Shown: positions 25,816 through 35,568 of the stretch, in pieces | Numbering within the stretch: position 1 is the first letter of the stretch | How the letters are laid out: each line of letters begins with the position of its first letter | Translations under genes and position numbers: made by a program | From: Acidobacteriota bacterium | Lineage (GTDB): Bacteria; Acidobacteriota; Terriglobia; Terriglobales; Acidobacteriaceae | Length of the DNA: 64,000 nt | Assembly: GCA_003010405.1 (NCBI GenBank) | Contig: PJLO01000005.1 | Coordinates: 115,909-179,908, forward strand | Direction: 5' to 3' | The notes under the pieces: generated by a model | Database searches by the model: none | What the model was told of the DNA's origin: nothing | Seen by the model: the letters and a program-made list of their open reading frames with translations, nothing else

Positions 25816-26646
25816 ATGATCCGCTCATTTCATCGCCTCATGCTGCCTGCCACCGGCGAGGATTTTCGCGCCCTGGAGGAGTTTTTCTCCGTCCTGGGTT
25901 TTGCGCCCGGTGAGAACTGGGAGCGCCTAGGTTCCAAAGGTCGTAAGTTCGACGCCTTTGAATCGGGCATCGAGCTTGCCACGGGCGAGGACATGCCCCA
26001 CGCTGACTTTGTGGTCGAGGTCGACAACGCCGACATTGTTGCTGAGGCAGCGCGCGCCAAGGGATTCACCTTCATTTCCGACGTCGCTGATTGCAGTTGG
26101 GGCGCACGTCTTTTTGTCCTGCAGGTCCCTGCCGGGTTCGGCACTCTCGCTGTTTTCAGCTACAACGAAAATTGGCGCCAGCCGACGAAGGAATCGCAAC
26201 TGGATTCGACCGGAATGAAGTTTGCGATCGTCGTTTCGCGCTTCAACGCCTTCATCACCGAGCGGCTCCTCTCGGGCGCTACCGATGCGCTTCGTCGTAC
26301 CGGGGCACTCGCGAAGGACATTGAAATTGTCCGCGTCCCCGGAGCATTCGAAATTCCCTCGGCTGCGAAAATGCTGGCTGAGACCGGCAAGTACGACGCT
26401 CTGGTCGCTCTTGGCTGTCTGCTCCGTGGAAGCACTGCTCACTACGATGTCATTGTCAACGAAGTGACCCGCAGCATAGGGGAGCTGTCTCTTTCAACCG
26501 GCGTTCCGATTGGTTTTGGTGTGCTCACCTGCGAGACTCTGGAGCAGGCGATTGACCGCGCGGGTTTGAAACTGGGCAACAAGGGTTTTGAAGCAGCTTT
26601 GGCCGCATTGGAATTGGCCGTACTCAAACGCACGCTCAAAAAGTAA
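25816..26646 (+). CDS. ribH: VOC domain-lumazine synthase fusion
   Basis: The 276-residue frame joins two domains. Residues 1-120 are a glyoxalase-like VOC fold (ADFVVEVDNADIVAEAARAK, WGARLFVLQVPAGFG). Residues 134-276 are 6,7-dimethyl-8-ribityllumazine synthase, the penultimate riboflavin step that joins 5-amino-6-ribitylaminouracil with dihydroxybutanone phosphate: FAIVVSRFNAFITERLL, VRVPGAFEIP, then GCLLRGSTAHYDV with the catalytic His. Standard RibH is about 155 residues. An internal ATG at 26218 (MKFAIVVSRF) could start RibH alone but has no ribosome-binding site, and about 12 linker residues connect the domains without a break. nusB follows 21 bases downstream, the usual ribH-nusB pair. 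Confidence 0.85.
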   Translation: MIRSFHRLMLPATGEDFRALEEFFSVLGFAPGENWERLGSKGRKFDAFESGIELATGEDMPHADFVVEVDNADIVAEAARAKGFTFISDVADCSWGARLFVLQVPAGFGTLAVFSYNENWRQPTKESQLDSTGMKFAIVVSRFNAFITERLLSGATDALRRTGALAKDIEIVRVPGAFEIPSAAKMLAETGKYDALVALGCLLRGSTAHYDVIVNEVTRSIGELSLSTGVPIGFGVLTCETLEQAIDRAGLKLGNKGFEAALAALELAVLKRTLKK

Positions 26647-26667
26647 CAATAGAGATCAGAAGGAATC

Positions 26668-27099
26668 ATGGGAACAAGACGTAAATCACGCGAGCTGGCG
26701 TTACAAATGTTGTTTCAGGCCGACATGGGCAAGCAGTCGGTTGAGCACGTGAAGAAAACTTTCTGGGCCGAGCGCCATGACCTGGAAGATAGCGTCCGGA
26801 ACTTTGCCGACGATATCTTCCGTGTCGCCATGGATCGCTATGACGAGATTGGAAAGCTCCTCGAGGGCCACACCGAACACTGGCGCCTGGAGCGCATGGC
26901 CGCTGTTGATCGGAACATCCTTCGTGCCGGAGTCGCCGAATTTCTCGGCTTTCCGAAGACGCCACGGCCAGTCATCATCAATGAGGCACTCGAAATCGCG
27001 CGCCGTTTCTCCACTCCTGAATCCGTTCACTTCATCAACGGAGTGCTTGACTCGGTAGCGCGCCAACTGGATTCGCAGGCCGCCGCGAACAGGAAGTAG
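26668..27099 (+). CDS. nusB: transcription antitermination factor NusB
   Basis: The 143-residue protein is a complete all-helical NusB: KSRELALQMLFQADMG at the N-terminus binds boxA RNA, and the C-terminal half holds RNILRAGVAEFLGFP, VIINEALEIARRFSTPES and FINGVLDSVARQL, all diagnostic. NusB with NusE (S10) nucleates the antitermination complex on rRNA operons. AGAAGGAATC precedes ATG 26668. It is cotranscribed with the ribH fusion and followed by a strong terminator. Confidence 0.95.
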   Translation: MGTRRKSRELALQMLFQADMGKQSVEHVKKTFWAERHDLEDSVRNFADDIFRVAMDRYDEIGKLLEGHTEHWRLERMAAVDRNILRAGVAEFLGFPKTPRPVIINEALEIARRFSTPESVHFINGVLDSVARQLDSQAAANRK

Positions 27100-27143
27100 A
27101 TCGCTCCAGAGCGGGCGAAGCGAATGAATTTTTCGGGGCAAAA

Positions 27144-27187
27144 GCGCCCACATCCGCATGAATCGTGGATGTGGGCGCCGTTTTTTT
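27144..27187 (+). terminator. rho-independent terminator of the ribH-nusB operon
   Basis: A perfect 12-bp stem (GCGCCCACATCC with GGATGTGGGCGC) and 11-base loop are followed by a run of seven T at 27181-27187. Confidence 0.9.
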
Positions 27188-27306
27188 AGAGATTTTATTA
27201 CGGTCTCTCAATTGGGCTGAATTCTTACGGTCTAGTGCGTTATGCTGAATGTTTACACTTAAAAAACTCTCCTTCGTGGAGAAATCCAATACTGATCGAG
27301 GATGCA

Positions 27307-28839
27307 ATGAAGACCACGTCAAAGATTGCGGTGTTCGATACCACTTTAAGAGATGGCGAACAGGCAGCAGGGACTCGCCTGGGAAGCCGTGACAAGATCA
27401 CTCTTGCGCGGCAGCTAGCTCGACTACGGGTGGACATTATCGAAGCCGGATTCCCGGCGTCGTCTCCGGAAGACTTCGATGCGGTCAGGAAGATTGCGTT
27501 GGAGATCGAGGGGCCAACAATCTGTGCGCTCTCGCGCGCGGTTGCCTCCGACATTGAGGCATGCGGCAGAGCGCTGGAAAATGCCAAGCGCCCCCGCATC
27601 CACACCGGCATCGGTGTTTCGGACATTCACATCATGGGCAAGTTCAAGGACGACAAATACGGCAAAACACTGGCTGAGAAGAAGGTGAAGATGATTGACC
27701 AGGCCGTGGAAGCCGTGAAGCTCGCCCGTAGCTACGTTGACGACGTTCAGTTCTACGCCGAAGATGCCGGACGTTCCGAACCGCTGTACCTGTACGAGAT
27801 GCTGAAGGCTGTAATCGATGCAGGCGCTACGGTCGTCAATATCCCGGATACAACGGGCTATGCCGTACCCGAGCAGTATGGGGCGTTGATTCGCGGTATC
27901 TGTGAAAACGTTCCGAACATCGCGCGCGCAACCATCAGCGTGCATTGTCACAACGACCTTGGGCTGGCCGTGGCAAATTCTCTTGCCGGCATTCTCAATG
28001 GCGCGCGCCAGGTAGAAGGCACAATAAACGGGATCGGTGAAAGGGCAGGTAACGCCGCGCTCGAAGAAGTCGTAATGGGAATCCGCACCCGTGCCGACTA
28101 CTACACGGTGGACACGGACATCGAGCCACGGGAGTTCTACCGCACCAGCCGCATGGTGGCGGATATGCTCGGCATGCCCGTTCCGGCCAACAAGGCAATC
28201 ATTGGCACCAGCGCATTCGCGCACAGTTCGGGAATCCACGTAGACGGATTCCTGAAAGACCGGCAGACATACGAAATCATGCTTCCCCAGGACGTCGGGA
28301 TGCTTGAAAGCAAGGTCGTGCTTACAGCCCGCACAGGGCGTGCGGGACTGCGCTCACGGTTGGAAAAACTCGGATATGAGATTTCGAAGCAGGAACTCGA
28401 CTCCGTGTATCAGCGCTTCCTCGCGGTTGCGGATAAGAAGCAGGAAGTGCTGGACGAGGACCTGGTCGCAATCGTCCACGATGAACTGCCTCCCGTGCAG
28501 CAAAGCTACAAGCTGGAGTACCTGCACAGCTACAGCGGGACTTCGGCGATTCCGACCGCCACCGTACGTGTGCTTGTAAAGGGGAAGAGTATCGAAGGAG
28601 CTTCGACTGGAGATGGTCAGGTCGACGCGGTCTACAAAGCGATCGAAAAGGTTACTGGTGCCTCGGCGAAGCTTTTGCGCTACGAGATTCGCGGTGTAAC
28701 CGGAGGGGCCGAAGCCCAGGGCGAGGTCACGGTGCATCTGGAGGCCGGCAACCTTCGAGTGATGGGTCGCGGTGTCTCTACCGACATCATCGAGGCCAGC
28801 GCCAAAGCCTACGTGGATGGTCTGAACCGGCTAGGCTGA
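27307..28839 (+). CDS. leuA: 2-isopropylmalate synthase
   Basis: The 510-residue enzyme condenses acetyl-CoA and 2-oxoisovalerate, the first step of leucine synthesis. The HMGL-like barrel starts at once (FDTTLRDGEQAAGTRLGS, with the metal-binding Asp) and contains SVHCHNDLGLAVANSL with the HxH metal ligands and GTINGIGERAGNAALEEV. Residues 390-510 are the regulatory LeuA dimer domain (GASTGDGQVDAVYKAIEKV), which binds leucine for feedback inhibition. GAGG before ATG 27307 supports this start over the longer frame from 27235. No leuB, leuC or leuD is nearby. A small hairpin (TCTCC-TTCG-TGGAGA) lies in the leader; I see no leader peptide. Confidence 0.93.
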   Translation: MKTTSKIAVFDTTLRDGEQAAGTRLGSRDKITLARQLARLRVDIIEAGFPASSPEDFDAVRKIALEIEGPTICALSRAVASDIEACGRALENAKRPRIHTGIGVSDIHIMGKFKDDKYGKTLAEKKVKMIDQAVEAVKLARSYVDDVQFYAEDAGRSEPLYLYEMLKAVIDAGATVVNIPDTTGYAVPEQYGALIRGICENVPNIARATISVHCHNDLGLAVANSLAGILNGARQVEGTINGIGERAGNAALEEVVMGIRTRADYYTVDTDIEPREFYRTSRMVADMLGMPVPANKAIIGTSAFAHSSGIHVDGFLKDRQTYEIMLPQDVGMLESKVVLTARTGRAGLRSRLEKLGYEISKQELDSVYQRFLAVADKKQEVLDEDLVAIVHDELPPVQQSYKLEYLHSYSGTSAIPTATVRVLVKGKSIEGASTGDGQVDAVYKAIEKVTGASAKLLRYEIRGVTGGAEAQGEVTVHLEAGNLRVMGRGVSTDIIEASAKAYVDGLNRLG

Positions 28840-28916
28840 TCAAAGAAAAAGTGTGCCCAGGTTAGGTCTTCTTTCGACGCTGACCCGGGAGACATAAAGG
28901 GCCGAGCGCGCGGCTG

Positions 28917-28922
28917 TATAAT
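28917..28922 (+). promoter_or_regulatory. -10 box of rnpB
   Basis: A perfect TATAAT ends ten bases before the 5' arm of RNase P helix P1. No good -35 box is visible at 17 bases. Confidence 0.6.
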
Positions 28923-28931
28923 CGAATCGAT

Positions 28932-29359
28932 AGCGTTGGGATCGGGCGGTCGCCGCCCGGGGAGCTTACGCCGGCTTAGCCGGAGAGTGCTTTTCGGGGG
29001 GAGGAAAGTCCGAACTCCACAGAGCGGTGTGCCGGATAACGTCCGGGAGCGGCGGCTTTAAGGTCGTCCGACGGAAAGTGCCACAGAGAATATACCGCCT
29101 CGCGAGAGGTAAGGGTGAAAAGGTGCGGTAAGAGCGCACCGGGCGTTCAGTAATGAACGTTGCATGGCAAACCCCACACGGAGCAAGACCAAATAGGGGC
29201 GGATTGAGGCGGGATGCGCAAGCATTGCGCCTCAGCGAGCTGGCTCGGTTCGCCAAACGTCCGGGTAGGTCGCTTGAGCGGCGTGGTAACGCGTCGCCTA
29301 GAGGAATGATCGCCACGGCAGCAATGCCGTACAGAATTCGGCTTACAGGTCCCAACGCT
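28932..29359 (+). ncRNA. rnpB: RNase P RNA (class A)
   Basis: About 428 bases show the universal bacterial RNase P elements: GGAGGAAAGTCCGAACTCC, AGGGTGAAAAGGTGCGGTAA, then AGAGGAATGATCGCCAC and the terminal ACAGAATTCGGCTTACAGG. AGCGTTGGGA (28932-28941) pairs with TCCCAACGCT (29350-29359) as helix P1, which fixes both ends. The RNA is the catalytic subunit that removes the 5' leader of pre-tRNA. A perfect TATAAT lies just upstream. Confidence 0.95.
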
Positions 29360-29423
29360 TCAACCCGCCGCCGGGCTTCGAGAGAAGACGGCGGCAATTG
29401 TTTTGCGCTTTATCCACGGGTGA

Positions 29424-29462
29424 CGGGTGGCCCATTCAAGCCATCCGTTGGCTTGAGTGGGG
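29424..29462 (-). repeat. dispersed hairpin repeat, copy R1
   Basis: CGGGTGGCCCATTCAAGCC, a seven-base spacer, then GGCTTGAGTGGGG. The inner TCAAGCC/GGCTTGA arms make a hairpin. It lies between the convergent 3' ends of rnpB and the methyltransferase gene. Confidence 0.8.
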
Positions 29463-29485
29463 TTTTGGCTCTGGGGCCTCCCAAC

Positions 29486-31237
29486 CTAGCCCAGATTGAG
29501 CATCAGATTTTCAGCCTTCTTGCTTTTCGCCTTCGGGGCCTGCTTGAACGTGGTTTCCAGCAGACGCGGCCTATCGATTTCCTTGCCCGCCAGAATTTCC
29601 TCCACCGTCAGAATCTGTATCTTCGCAAACTGCCGGTCGTCATACGCAGGAGACTTGTAGAACCCGGCCGACGCTGCTTCTGCCTTCATCGGCTTCGATG
29701 CCGCCTCCAGCGTAATCAGCACTCCGATCTCCGCCTTCTCGCGGTCAAGCACCCCGCGCAGATCGCGCACATGGGAATGCTCAACGTGTCCGCCCTTCAC
29801 GCTCAAGATGATCTGCTTCGACTTGCCGCTGCTGTCATCGTGGAAGTAGAGCCGCCCGTCGATGCCCTTGTCCGCGCCGCGCCGCACCTGTCCTGCCGGA
29901 CGCGCGCCCACCAGCGAGAGCGCCCACGCCTCGAACTGGAACTTGTCGTCCTCGGCCAATTTGCGAGCGCCGGAGAGGTCGGTGGGCTCACCGTGGATCT
30001 CGTAGGTATCCTTGATTGCATTGATGGCTTCGCCCGGCTTTCCGGGTTTGTCGAACCTGTCTTGCAGACGCTGTTTAATGAGGCCGATGGCAAGGTGCGT
30101 AATGTCAATTCCGATCCATCGACGCTTCAAGGTTTGCGCGGCGGCCACGGCGGTACCGCATCCGCAGAAGGGATCGAGCACAACGTCGCCTTCGTTGGAA
30201 CTGGCCTTGATGATGCGTTCGAGAAGCGCTTCGGGCTTCTGGGTAGGATAGCCGAGACGCTCAGCAGTGCCCGCGATGATTGGACTCAGGTCGGTCCAGA
30301 GGTCTTGAAGTGGAACACCCGGCATCTCGTCCAAATAGCGCTTGTATTCTGGCATTCCATCGAACGTATGTCGTAGTCGGTTCTCAGCGGCGAACTGTCG
30401 CATGTTCTCTTTGGAATACGCCCAGTACCGCCCGCTGTAGGGCCGGACGCCCGCGTATTCCCAGCCGTCCTTGGGGCTGGTATATTCGTCATCTAGGTCG
30501 GCCACCCAACGTTCCTTGGCACCAGCGTGCTTCTTCACTCGCCACTCATAGGAGACGTCCCCACCCGGCTTGGCGGCGGTCAGATCACCGCGTCTAAATC
30601 GCTTGCCGGTTTCCTCGTCAACCAATCGATAGTCGCGATCGAGATAGGACTGGTCGTACTCAGTAAACTGCGGATTCCATGTCCATGATGTGCCCGTCGT
30701 ATAGAAGAGAAGAACGTCATGAATATGTCCGTAGTTCTTTAACCCCTGCTTTGTGTCACTATGCGCGCTGCTGCGCTTCCAAACAAGTTCCGCGCGGAAC
30801 TGCACCGGTCCGAATATCCCATCCATCAACATTTTGAGGTAGTGGCTCGCCGTCGGGTCGCAGTGCAGGTAGATGGAGCCGGTCGGTTTGAGCGCGCGCT
30901 TCAACTCCATAAGGCGCGGAGCCATCATTGCCAGGTAGGCCATCATGTCGCTGTTGCCGAGGAATGTGCGGAAGGCCCTCATCGCCTCCGCCACCCGGCC
31001 ACCGCCCTCCACTACTGACTGGTAGGCGTGCTCGGCGTCGATGTTCCACTCCCAGGTGTCCTCAAAGGCCGTGATCTGCGAGCTGGAGCGCGTACCGTCC
31101 TTCTCGGCAAAGAGGACGTTGTAGTCGGCGCGGCTGTTGAAGGGCGGATCGAGGTAGATCAGGTCCACTGATTCATCTTTGATGTAGTCGCGCAGAACTT
31201 CGAGGTTGTCGCCGTAATAGAGCTGATTCTTTTCCAT
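29486..31237 (-). CDS. beta-class DNA methyltransferase fused to a PD-(D/E)xK-like domain
   Basis: In this 583-residue protein the catalytic motif IV comes first ([15 protein letters not shown] near residue 30) and the AdoMet-binding motif I later ([17 protein letters not shown] near 355), the order of beta-class amino-methyltransferases (N6-adenine or N4-cytosine). The stretch between, about 150-320, is the probable target recognition part. Residues 430-530 look like an Mrr-type nuclease core: [14 protein letters not shown], then [11 protein letters not shown], consistent with a D...xxK active site. This would make it a single-chain restriction-modification enzyme. No separate restriction or specificity gene is adjacent. 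It ends just past rnpB, a common site for acquired genes. Confidence 0.8.
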   Translation of the reverse strand: MEKNQLYYGDNLEVLRDYIKDESVDLIYLDPPFNSRADYNVLFAEKDGTRSSSQITAFEDTWEWNIDAEHAYQSVVEGGGRVAEAMRAFRTFLGNSDMMAYLAMMAPRLMELKRALKPTGSIYLHCDPTASHYLKMLMDGIFGPVQFRAELVWKRSSAHSDTKQGLKNYGHIHDVLLFYTTGTSWTWNPQFTEYDQSYLDRDYRLVDEETGKRFRRGDLTAAKPGGDVSYEWRVKKHAGAKERWVADLDDEYTSPKDGWEYAGVRPYSGRYWAYSKENMRQFAAENRLRHTFDGMPEYKRYLDEMPGVPLQDLWTDLSPIIAGTAERLGYPTQKPEALLERIIKASSNEGDVVLDPFCGCGTAVAAAQTLKRRWIGIDITHLAIGLIKQRLQDRFDKPGKPGEAINAIKDTYEIHGEPTDLSGARKLAEDDKFQFEAWALSLVGARPAGQVRRGADKGIDGRLYFHDDSSGKSKQIILSVKGGHVEHSHVRDLRGVLDREKAEIGVLITLEAASKPMKAEAASAGFYKSPAYDDRQFAKIQILTVEEILAGKEIDRPRLLETTFKQAPKAKSKKAENLMLNLG

Positions 31238-31302
31238 GAAGGTCTTTCCAATGTATCAGCGGCGGCTCAAGCCGGGCAGTGCAATGCACGGCAACCGCGC
31301 CT

Positions 31303-32448
31303 CTACCGCGTCTTCTTCTCGGCCACTACTTCCTGATATACCTCGATCATTCTGCGCACGGAGGCATCCCAGGAAAACCGTTTCGCCTGCATTATTCCTG
31401 CCGCTTTCAGATGCTCACGCATGCTCTGGTCAGTGAGCGCGCGGTGCAGAGCGCGGCTGATCTCGAAGACGTTTTCCGGATTCACCAGCAGGGCTGCGCT
31501 GCCTACTACTTCGGGCAGAGATGAAGTGTTCGACGCTACCACGGGAGTTCCATGTGCCATTGCTTCCAGCGGCGGCAGGCCAAAGCCTTCGTACAGCGAT
31601 GGGAAGACAAACACCTTCGCCATGTCAAAAAAAACACGCAACACGTCGATCGGCACAAAGCCGAGAAAACGCACCTCGTGCTGCATTCCGCAGCGAATCG
31701 CGGCACGGCGCAAGTCGGGATTCTTTGAAACCTCATCGCCGATGATGATCAGCTTCAAATTCGGAAACGCGCCTTCCTTCGCCAGCTGGCCCTTGAGCGC
31801 GGAAAAGGCTTCGATGATGCGAGCCACGTTCTTGTGCGGACTGATGCGGCCTGCGTAGAGCAGGAAGGGAGAGTCAACCAGGTAGCGGCCCCGAATCATC
31901 TCCTGTTCTTCGGGCGTTGCATGGCCGAGCTGAAAATTTTCATCCAGCGCGTTGTAGACCACTTCGATCTTTTCGGGCGGGATGTCGAAATAGCGGCTCA
32001 CGTCTCTCTTGGTAAAGTTTGAAACCGCGAAGATCCGCGCTGCACGATGCATCACCTTGCGCGTCATGTAGGTATGGATCATCCGCCGCATCCCGTTGTT
32101 GGTGCGCGCGCGGTACATGTAGTCCAGCAGGTCATGCACGGTTATGACGTAAGGAACCTTCGTAATCAGCGGCCGCCAGAAGGCGTGCGGCACATGGATC
32201 AGGTCCAACCGGTTTGCGGCGAGGACGCGGTGTGCCTCCAGATAATTTGCAAAGGTGGCTTCGGGTTTCTGAATGGGGAAAAGATGAAAATTCTCCGGCA
32301 GAGCGCCAAGCTGTTCGAAGCGCGCCGACGAGCCAACCAGAAAATATTCGTTTGCCCGATCAATGCGCCCGAGCGTACGCACTACGTTGCGGATGTAGGT
32401 CGCAAGACCAAACTCATACATCCGGCGAATGTCTATGGCAATGCGCAT
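31303..32448 (-). CDS. GT4-type glycosyltransferase
   Basis: The 381-residue protein has two Rossmann halves (GT-B fold). The N-terminal half shows DLIHVPHAFW and YVITVHDLLDYMY; the C-terminal half shows LLYAGRISPHKNVARIIEAF and the sugar-nucleotide signature FPSLYEGFGLPPLEAMA with the E-x7-E arrangement of GT4 enzymes. Such enzymes transfer mannose, glucose or related sugars to cell-surface glycans. It begins at ATG 32448 and is near no other polysaccharide gene; substrate unknown. Confidence 0.9.
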   Translation of the reverse strand: MRIAIDIRRMYEFGLATYIRNVVRTLGRIDRANEYFLVGSSARFEQLGALPENFHLFPIQKPEATFANYLEAHRVLAANRLDLIHVPHAFWRPLITKVPYVITVHDLLDYMYRARTNNGMRRMIHTYMTRKVMHRAARIFAVSNFTKRDVSRYFDIPPEKIEVVYNALDENFQLGHATPEEQEMIRGRYLVDSPFLLYAGRISPHKNVARIIEAFSALKGQLAKEGAFPNLKLIIIGDEVSKNPDLRRAAIRCGMQHEVRFLGFVPIDVLRVFFDMAKVFVFPSLYEGFGLPPLEAMAHGTPVVASNTSSLPEVVGSAALLVNPENVFEISRALHRALTDQSMREHLKAAGIMQAKRFSWDASVRRMIEVYQEVVAEKKTR

Positions 32449-32521
32449 TCAGATTAGTGTACCCGCAACGGGCAGCAAGGTATTGAAAAAACTCAGTCTT
32501 GCCGGAGAGAGTTGCAACGCA

Positions 32522-32547
32522 AATGGCACGGCCGAGGCCGTGCCATT
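32522..32547 (-). terminator. strong hairpin downstream of glyA
   Basis: A perfect 12-bp stem (AATGGCACGGCC with GGCCGTGCCATT) with a two-base centre lies 14 bases past the glyA stop codon. The tail on the minus strand is only ATTTGC, so termination may be weak. Confidence 0.6.
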
Positions 32548-32560
32548 GGAAAGGCAACAA

Positions 32561-33853
32561 CTATGCGTTCAGCGCCTCTGGTTCGTGAGCTTTGCGGCGC
32601 TCGGGGTAGAGCGGGAACTGCTCGCAGAGTTCGAGGACCTGGCTGCGAATGGCTTTCAGCGCGGCTTCGTCGTTGCGCTGTTCGAGAGCACGGGCGATCC
32701 AGAGTCCCACCTGCTTCATCTCTGCTTCCTTCATGCCTCGCGTGGTGAGCGCGGGCGTACCAAGGCGGATGCCGCTGGGCTTCAGTGGCGGATTGGTATC
32801 GAAAGGAATCGCATTCTTGTTGACGGTGATGCCGGCGAAGCCGAGCGCCTTCTCGGCTTCGCTGCCGAGCATTCCCTTGCTGAAGACATCGACCAGCATG
32901 AGGTGCGTGTCGGTTCCGCCGGAGATGATCCGATAGCCTTCGTCGGCAAGCACTTGCGCGAGCATCTTTGCGTTCGTGATGACCTGCGCGGCGTATTCCT
33001 TGAAGCTTGGCTGCAGAGCTTCTTTGAAGCAGACAGCCTTGGCGGCGAGGATGTGCACGAGCGGTCCACCTTGGCAGCCGGGGAACACCGATTTGTCGAT
33101 GGCGGCGCCAAACTCCTGTCGGGCAAGGATCATTCCGGAGCGGGGGCCGCGAAGGGTCTTGTGCGTGGTCGTAGTGACGATTTGCGCATGCGGCACCGGC
33201 GAAGGATGTACACCGCCGGCTACCAGACCGGCGAAGTGCGCCATGTCGACGAGGTAGATCGCGCCGACCTTGTCGGCAATCTGCCTCATGCGGGCGAAAT
33301 CGATGGTGCGCGGGTATGCTGAGCCTCCGCCGATGAGCAGCTTTGGCTGCTCGCGCACGGCAGTGGCTTCCATTTCGTCGTAGTCGAGCGTCTCGGTCTC
33401 ACGGGTTACGCCGTAGCTGACAACGCGGTAGGTCTTGCCGCTGAAGCTGAGCTTATGTCCGTGGGTGAGGTGTCCGCCGTGCGCCAGGTTGAGTCCCATG
33501 ATGGCGTCACCCGGCTGGATGACGGCGGCGTATGCGGCCATGTTGGCCGAGGAACCGGAGTGCGGCTGGACATTGGCGTACTCGGCTCCGAAAAGCTGTT
33601 TGGCGCGGTCGCGCGCAAGATTTTCGACAATATCGGTGAACTCGCATCCGCCGTAGTAGCGCTTGGCCGGGTATCCCTCGGCATACTTATTGGTGAAAAT
33701 GGAGCCGGAGGCTTCGAGCACGGCTTCGCTGACAAAGTTCTCCGAGGCGATCAGCTCGAGGCCTTCATGCTGGCGATTTTCCTCGTGGGCAATGGCCTGG
33801 GCGATCTCTGGATCAACCGCACTGAGCGGGCGCGACATCCACGTATTTGACAT
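32561..33853 (-). CDS. glyA: serine hydroxymethyltransferase
   Basis: This 430-residue PLP enzyme interconverts serine and glycine while charging tetrahydrofolate with a C1 unit. Visible features are [53 protein letters not shown] and the PLP-Lys region [14 protein letters not shown]. The C-terminal domain holds [15 protein letters not shown]. Length is standard. rpiB, which pairs with glyA in many bacteria, lies about 1.7 kb upstream on the same strand, separated by the broken antiporter gene. Confidence 0.96.
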   Translation of the reverse strand: MSNTWMSRPLSAVDPEIAQAIAHEENRQHEGLELIASENFVSEAVLEASGSIFTNKYAEGYPAKRYYGGCEFTDIVENLARDRAKQLFGAEYANVQPHSGSSANMAAYAAVIQPGDAIMGLNLAHGGHLTHGHKLSFSGKTYRVVSYGVTRETETLDYDEMEATAVREQPKLLIGGGSAYPRTIDFARMRQIADKVGAIYLVDMAHFAGLVAGGVHPSPVPHAQIVTTTTHKTLRGPRSGMILARQEFGAAIDKSVFPGCQGGPLVHILAAKAVCFKEALQPSFKEYAAQVITNAKMLAQVLADEGYRIISGGTDTHLMLVDVFSKGMLGSEAEKALGFAGITVNKNAIPFDTNPPLKPSGIRLGTPALTTRGMKEAEMKQVGLWIARALEQRNDEAALKAIRSQVLELCEQFPLYPERRKAHEPEALNA

Positions 33854-34025
33854 TGGAACTCCTGTTCGGAACTGAACTTATAGGATACGACGGAATGAAC
33901 GTGAGGGGAAAGACGGCGAGCAGGCTCTTGCGTCTTATCCCAAAAGAACAACTATGGATTGAACATACGCGAGAAACAATGGAGGAAGCTGAGGGGGAGC
34001 AAATCTGCAAACGGGGCACTGCCAA

Positions 34026-35495
34026 TTATTCTGGGCTTGCTGAGTTTTCGAACAGCTTACGACACTCGGCTACGAATGCCTCATCAACAAGCGTCTGAAT
34101 GACATCGCCACGATGGAGAATAGTGCTTCCGTTTGGGACAATATCTTCGTCTTCACGAGCAACCAGAAGGATGAGCACTCCTTTCGGCAAAGGTAAATCG
34201 ACAATTCGCATATTGTCGGCGACGGAGTTCTGAGCCACTTCGAATTCCACAACTTCTTTGTTTCTTAGAGCCTTGGCGTGATATCGAAGCGGAATTCTCT
34301 GGCGAGCAGGATTCGGGTTCAATACCTTTAACCATTTTGCTGCCTGACCCATCGTTGTACCCTGCGCGGCAACGGAAAGCACTGCTACGAAAAAGACTGT
34401 GTTGAAGATGGCGCGAGAATTAGGAACGCCGCTTGTCATCGCGAAAATCGCAAGGACAATGGGTGCGGCTCCACGTAATCCAGCCCAGGCAATGAACATC
34501 TTTTCATTCAGTTGGAAGCGAAAGGGCGCGAGCGCGACGAGGACACTGAGAGGGCGAGCGATGAGGATCAGGAATAGAGATACGTACAAGCCGCTCTTCG
34601 CAACCTGCATCAGATGCGACGGAAATACCTGAAGCCCAAGGATAAGAAACATTGCTATCTGCAGCAGCCAAGCGATTCCGTCATGAAAGAGCAGCAGGCT
34701 TCCTCGATGGATAAGCGTAGCGTTGCCCACCACCAAACCCGCTATGTACACCGCCAAAAATCCGTTTCCCTTGATTGCAGAGCAAACCGCGAACAACGAT
34801 AAGACCAAGGCAATACTTAGTACTGGATAGAGACCTTCCCATTGCAGGCGGATGTGATTGATCGTATAAGAGACGAGTTTGCCGCCAAAATAACCGACAG
34901 CTGCCCCAAACCCCATTTCCACGATGAAGTGAGTGATATAACCGAGAATAGAGGTGTGCGGGTTCGTTATGGCATTGATGGCAGCAAACGTAAGGAATAC
35001 CGCCATTGGATCGTTGCTGCCCGACTCTGCCTCGATCACATGACGCAAAGCCGGTCTCAGGTTTGTGCCTTTTGCCCTAAAGACATTGAAGACTGCGGCA
35101 GCATCGGTGGGAGACACGACCGCGCCAAGAAGTAATCCGTCCGTCTAATTCAGCTTGATTACATATCGGGCAAACGCAGCTATCAAAGCGCAGTTTACGA
35201 AAATGCCGAGGGTAGCCAGACTCAGCGCGGGCCACATCTGCGGACGGATGTCTTTTGTATTCGTCTCAAGCCCAGCCGCGTAGAGAATGTACGCAAGTGC
35301 AACGACGCCGACCCCTTGGACTACTTTGGGGTAGTCAAACCAGATACCCCCGAATCCCTCAGATCCAGCCGCCATGCCCAAAGCGAGAAAAAAAAGCAGA
35401 GTCGGGACACCCAGGCGCACTGCGGCTTTGCTCGCGAACACACTCAGCACCAGCAAGACAGCGACTATGCCCAGAATTGCGTATAACTGTGCCAC
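34026..35495 (-). pseudogene. NhaP2-type cation/proton antiporter interrupted by an amber codon
   Basis: The two pieces are in the same frame, 35495-35148 and onward from 35144, separated by TAG at 35145-35147. Read through, they form one 488-residue CPA1 antiporter: N-terminal helices (GVPTLLFFLALGMAAGSEGF), the ion-binding region LLLGAVVSPTDAAAVF, ESGSNDPMAVFLTF and a C-terminal RCK_C/TrkA-C domain (EVVEFEVAQNSVADNMRIVD). The stop falls at codon 117 in VIKLN-x-TDGLLL, where relatives usually have Trp, so TGG to TAG is likely. As written only a short N-terminal piece is made. Possible explanations are a recent mutation or a sequence error. Confidence 0.85.
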
Positions 35496-35568
35496 CTAAC
35501 GCTACTTTGACCGAGTTCCGCCTCTAGATGCTGCTGCTCATAAACTGAACGAGCTTCTTGCGGCCACC

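Noticed and set aside
29153..30376. 407-codon plus-strand frame starting in rnpB
   Set aside because: It begins inside the RNase P RNA and runs antisense to the methyltransferase gene.
34026..35495. Programmed recoding of TAG as an amino acid
   Set aside because: TAG is used as a normal stop in this window, no recoding element or suppressor tRNA is seen, and another broken gene carries a TAA; mutation or sequence error is simpler.
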